From an uncultured Saprospiraceae bacterium (GTDB lineage Bacteria; Bacteroidota; Bacteroidia; Chitinophagales; Saprospiraceae): a stretch of 7,311 bases of DNA. Of the stretch, positions 5,452-7,311 are shown in pieces. How positions within the stretch are numbered: position 1 is the stretch's first letter; each line of letters opens with the position of its first letter. A model generated the notes under the pieces. The model did no database searches. It was not told the origin of the DNA and saw only the letters and a list, made by a program, of their open reading frames with translations. Both the position numbers and the translations under genes were made by a program. The DNA lies in assembly GCA_937930625.1 (NCBI GenBank), contig CALHBW010000285.1, positions 1-7,311 of the forward strand. The letters are read 5' to 3'.

Positions 5452-6771
5452 TTCCTTAGGCGTCAAGTCAAGGTCTTTGACCATGAATAAAAATGAGCGT
5501 GCAAATTCGGGGAGGTTATCGTATTTGAGTTTGGCGGTATTGGGGGCGAGTTTCGGGAAATGTGCTTTATTGCTTTTTGCAATCGCCTGAATTTCACTTT
5601 TAATGCCCGATTTATCAAATTTTTGCGTACTGCTGTCGTAATAAACATCCGTAAACCCAAGCTCCTTGAAATAATCGGATTCGAGGGTTTTGAGGAGCAA
5701 ATGCAGGTACTCGCGGTCGGGCTGCGGTACATGAAAATAAAACAGAAAATGCCCGGTAACAAAACCCGGAATCGCCGCAGCAAGGTCTAGATAATTATTT
5801 TGTAAGTAATAATCCATCGCAGGCATTTCAGCCTCAATCATGGCGGCGAGTTGGGCGTGTTCGGCAGGGGCGGTGATGGAAAATGTTGCCGGAACACGAT
5901 ACATTTCTTTGTAAAATTCATCATGCGGACGTTCCATCATCTCTTTGACGGACTTCACAACGGTCTGCGCTTTATCTTGCGGAGAGCGTCCGTCGGCGGA
6001 GAAAAATGTGTGGTGTGCTTTTTCCATCGTTTCCGTCATCACGCCTTCCGGCACTACGAGGTAATCCATTTTATAGACCAGAGACAGGAGCAAATAATTG
6101 ACGCCGATTTTAAATTTATTGGGGTCCAATTCATCAATTCGGGCGAATGTCTCATCCGTCCATTTTTTGATATATTTGTACTTAGTGGCTTTTTCTGCCT
6201 CAGGCAATTCGATAATGTGTCCCGTATCTATCGGGTGCAGCATTTCAAATTCATCTGCCAGTAAATCATCCTGCTTGTCGGCTGTGGTAGAAAGTTCTTT
6301 GAGTGCTGCGTAGATTTTGTAGGGCGAGGCATCCATCAGATAGGAAGAGAATGTCATGCAGATAGTATCTTCATCATCCAATGAAAGTCGCGAATAATTC
6401 AGCGCGTAGTTATGCTCCAAGAGGCGGCGCATGAAACCGACATTAAGCCTTTCAGAACGCACAATTTTGGTAGATGCGACAAACTGCTTGTCGTCGGCAT
6501 AACCCATGACTTTTTTTGAGCCTTGCAGCAATTCAAAAGTCAACTTACCGTTTTCCTGTGCGTACGTGACGCTATTTTGACGGTTGGCTTGCAGGTATTG
6601 AAAGAATACCTCAAACGATTCCGCATAATTTTTTGCTTCGTATGCAGCTACGGATTTTTTCCAGAACGCTTGTTGTTCTTCCGTGACATAGCCGTCATTA
6701 TATCTGCCAAATTGTATATCCGGTTGTTCTTCGGTTTTACCACCGCCAAACCATCTATTGAAAAGTCCCAT
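5446..6771 (-). CDS. Cytosolic protein with N-terminal YbjN/secretion-chaperone-like domain (441 aa)
   Basis: The protein starts MGLFNRWFGGGKTEE. It has a flexible basic N-terminus and no signal peptide. Residues about 45-175 alternate as in YbjN-like folds: helix SFEVFFQYLQAN, strands around KLTFELLQGSKKVMGY and FVASTKIV, helix FMRRLLEHNYAL, strand DDEDTICMTFSSYL, then a helix ending KELSTTADKQDDLL. This is a judgement from pattern; no search was run. Residues about 190-441 are mostly helical, hydrophobic in places (GVNYLLLSLVYKMDYLVV, GFVTGHFLFYFHVP), and unrecognised. The start at 6771 is preferred over an in-frame ATG at 6807 because the intervening 12 codons translate the palindrome in the leader. 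It lies upstream of the protease gene on the same strand, which carries a similar domain, so the two products may work together. Confidence 0.72.
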   Translation of the reverse strand: MGLFNRWFGGGKTEEQPDIQFGRYNDGYVTEEQQAFWKKSVAAYEAKNYAESFEVFFQYLQANRQNSVTYAQENGKLTFELLQGSKKVMGYADDKQFVASTKIVRSERLNVGFMRRLLEHNYALNYSRLSLDDEDTICMTFSSYLMDASPYKIYAALKELSTTADKQDDLLADEFEMLHPIDTGHIIELPEAEKATKYKYIKKWTDETFARIDELDPNKFKIGVNYLLLSLVYKMDYLVVPEGVMTETMEKAHHTFFSADGRSPQDKAQTVVKSVKEMMERPHDEFYKEMYRVPATFSITAPAEHAQLAAMIEAEMPAMDYYLQNNYLDLAAAIPGFVTGHFLFYFHVPQPDREYLHLLLKTLESDYFKELGFTDVYYDSSTQKFDKSGIKSEIQAIAKSNKAHFPKLAPNTAKLKYDNLPEFARSFLFMVKDLDLTPKEQ

Positions 6772-6778
6772 AAATTTG

Positions 6779-6874
6779 AAATTTCCAAATTCCAAGCACC
6801 AAATCACAAATTCCGGTATTTTATCTTATTTTATTCTTTGAAATTTGGAATTTATTATTTGGTGCTTCTAAATT
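6779..6874. repeat. AAGCACCAAAT/AAATTCC palindrome in the leader of the 441-aa gene
   Basis: AAGCACCAAAT (6794-6804) pairs perfectly with ATTTGGTGCTT (6857-6867), and AAATTCC (6808-6814) with GGAATTT (6847-6853), separated by symmetrical 3-nt gaps. The arms repeat AAATTCCAA and AAATTTGGAA words. It begins within a few bases of the start codon at 6771, so it should fold in the 5' leader of the mRNA and could affect translation. Confidence 0.55.
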
Positions 6875-6880
6875 AAAGTG

Positions 6881-6888
6881 CAAAGTAA
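6881..6888 (-). promoter_or_regulatory. Candidate promoter box of the 441-aa gene / protease operon
   Basis: The minus strand reads TTACTTTG followed by C, one mismatch from TAnnTTTG, in a CCTTACTTTGCAC setting that looks typical of the phylum. No TTG at the ideal -33 distance is seen (the nearest is about 24 bases away). The implied start of transcription is near 6875, exactly where the leader palindrome begins. Confidence 0.35.
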
Positions 6889-6923
6889 GGAATCTGAATG
6901 TTTTTTCACAGCCAATCCAGTAG

Positions 6924-7098
6924 CTAAGTGAAGAAATAAGAATAACTTAATCAACCTGCTGTATCTTTTTTCGTTTTCCGATAGCTATCGGAATCACCAT
7001 TTTCTCCTTACGTAGCGGGGCTATGCGCGTCAAAAATGGTTCGTCTAACAAAAAAATATTTCGCATCTTCGATTAATTTATTCTCATTTCTTCACTAG
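6924..7098. repeat. Nested palindromic element B (175 bp)
   Basis: The outer arms are CTAAGTGAAGAAATAAG and following bases (6924-6952) against 7071-7098, with one bulge and two mismatches over 28 bp. An inner hairpin, ACCATTTT (6996-7003) against AAAATGGT (7033-7040), encloses TAGC/GCTA at its centre. The landmarks CTTTTTTCG (6965-6973) and TTCGTCTAACAAAAAAATA (7040-7058) match element A in order and orientation. Outer and inner stems differ in sequence from A yet still pair. B additionally contains the perfect 18-bp palindrome TTCCGATAGCTATCGGAA (6976-6993), absent from A. No gene is present. Confidence 0.65.
6976..6993. repeat. Perfect 18-bp palindrome inside element B
   Basis: TTCCGATAGCTATCGGAA is fully self-complementary. 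It interrupts the element B sequence relative to element A, as though inserted between CTTTTTTCG and the inner hairpin. CCGATAGCTATCGG-type palindromes are, to my recollection, frequent in Bacteroidota genomes; a genome count would show whether it is iterated here. Confidence 0.5.
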
Positions 7099-7203
7099 GG
7101 CGGACGCAAGAAAATTTCTGTAATGTGTTTTAAAAATCATAGGATAAACCCGAGTCGTCTGACATTTTGCAAATCTAACGATACCCCACATCTCTAAGTA
7201 ACC

Positions 7204-7311
7204 CGTTTACTAAACTTCAAAAAGTTTGGTAAACGTAAGTAATGCACTGACTTTTAGTTGATTACAAAAATTTGTTCTCCGCTTACGTTTACGAAACTTA
7301 AAAAGTTTAGC
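7204..7311. repeat. Pair of related AAACTT/AAGTTT hairpins, second one cut by the window end
   Basis: CGTTTACTAAACTT (7204-7217) pairs with AAGTTTGGTAAACG (7222-7235) through a 14-bp stem with one T-G pair and a 4-nt loop. A second version starts with CGTTTACGAAACTT at 7286, continues to AAGTTTAGC and runs off the window. AAACGTAAG (7231-7239) and CTTACGTTT (7282-7290) are also inverted with respect to each other. No coding sense is seen from 7099 onwards. Confidence 0.5.

Noticed and set aside
6772..6807. Upstream ATG giving a 12-residue N-terminal extension of the 441-aa protein
   Set aside because: The extension (MIWCLEFGNFKF) is a translation of the leader palindrome; MGLFNRWFGGG is a more natural N-terminus.

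Overview
The window looks like chromosomal DNA from a Bacteroidota bacterium, plausibly a Saprospiria or similar lineage. Three signs support this. One secreted protein ends in a typical type IX secretion (T9SS) C-terminal sorting domain. Signal peptides are followed by Gln in the phylum's usual manner. The clearest promoter matches the Bacteroidota -33/-7 pattern (TTG, about 20 bases, then TAnnTTTG). The genes have moderate GC, while the spacers are very AT-rich and crowded with palindromes. The genus assignment is inference; no rRNA or marker gene is present.

Layout. Positions 1-310 hold only short minus-strand reading frames that look like a decayed or very small gene, preceded at 311-415 by a two-unit array of inverted AGCCA/TGGCT half-sites over a promoter-like box. 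Positions 456-535 are a double-hairpin/terminator module and 541-708 a long nested palindrome (element A). A 383-aa T9SS cargo protein follows on the minus strand (727-1878), and a second copy of the double-hairpin module lies beyond it (2081-2160). Positions 2160-3190 are about 1 kb of non-coding repeats: a REP-like hairpin pair bounded by 17-bp inverted repeats, then three further unrelated palindromes. After an AT-rich gap comes a small exported protein on the plus strand (3654-4013) with a strong promoter almost touching its start codon and a terminator behind it.

The right half carries two minus-strand genes, probably expressed together. The upstream one (5446-6771) encodes a 441-aa cytosolic protein whose N-terminal third looks like a YbjN / type III secretion chaperone-like domain. 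The downstream one (4206-5294) encodes an unusual trypsin-like protease with no signal peptide or PDZ domain, but with a zinc ribbon and a C-terminal domain that also looks YbjN-like. The shared fold in adjacent genes suggests a cytosolic protease-chaperone pair and is the best candidate here for an undescribed system. Positions 6772-7311 contain no gene: a palindrome in the leader of the 441-aa gene, a second copy of the nested palindrome family (element B), and a pair of related hairpins running off the end.

Nearly every gene boundary carries a different imperfect palindrome built from short repeated words, and two structured families (elements A/B and the REP pair) show paired base changes that preserve their stems. 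No transposase, integrase, CRISPR array, tRNA or rRNA was seen.
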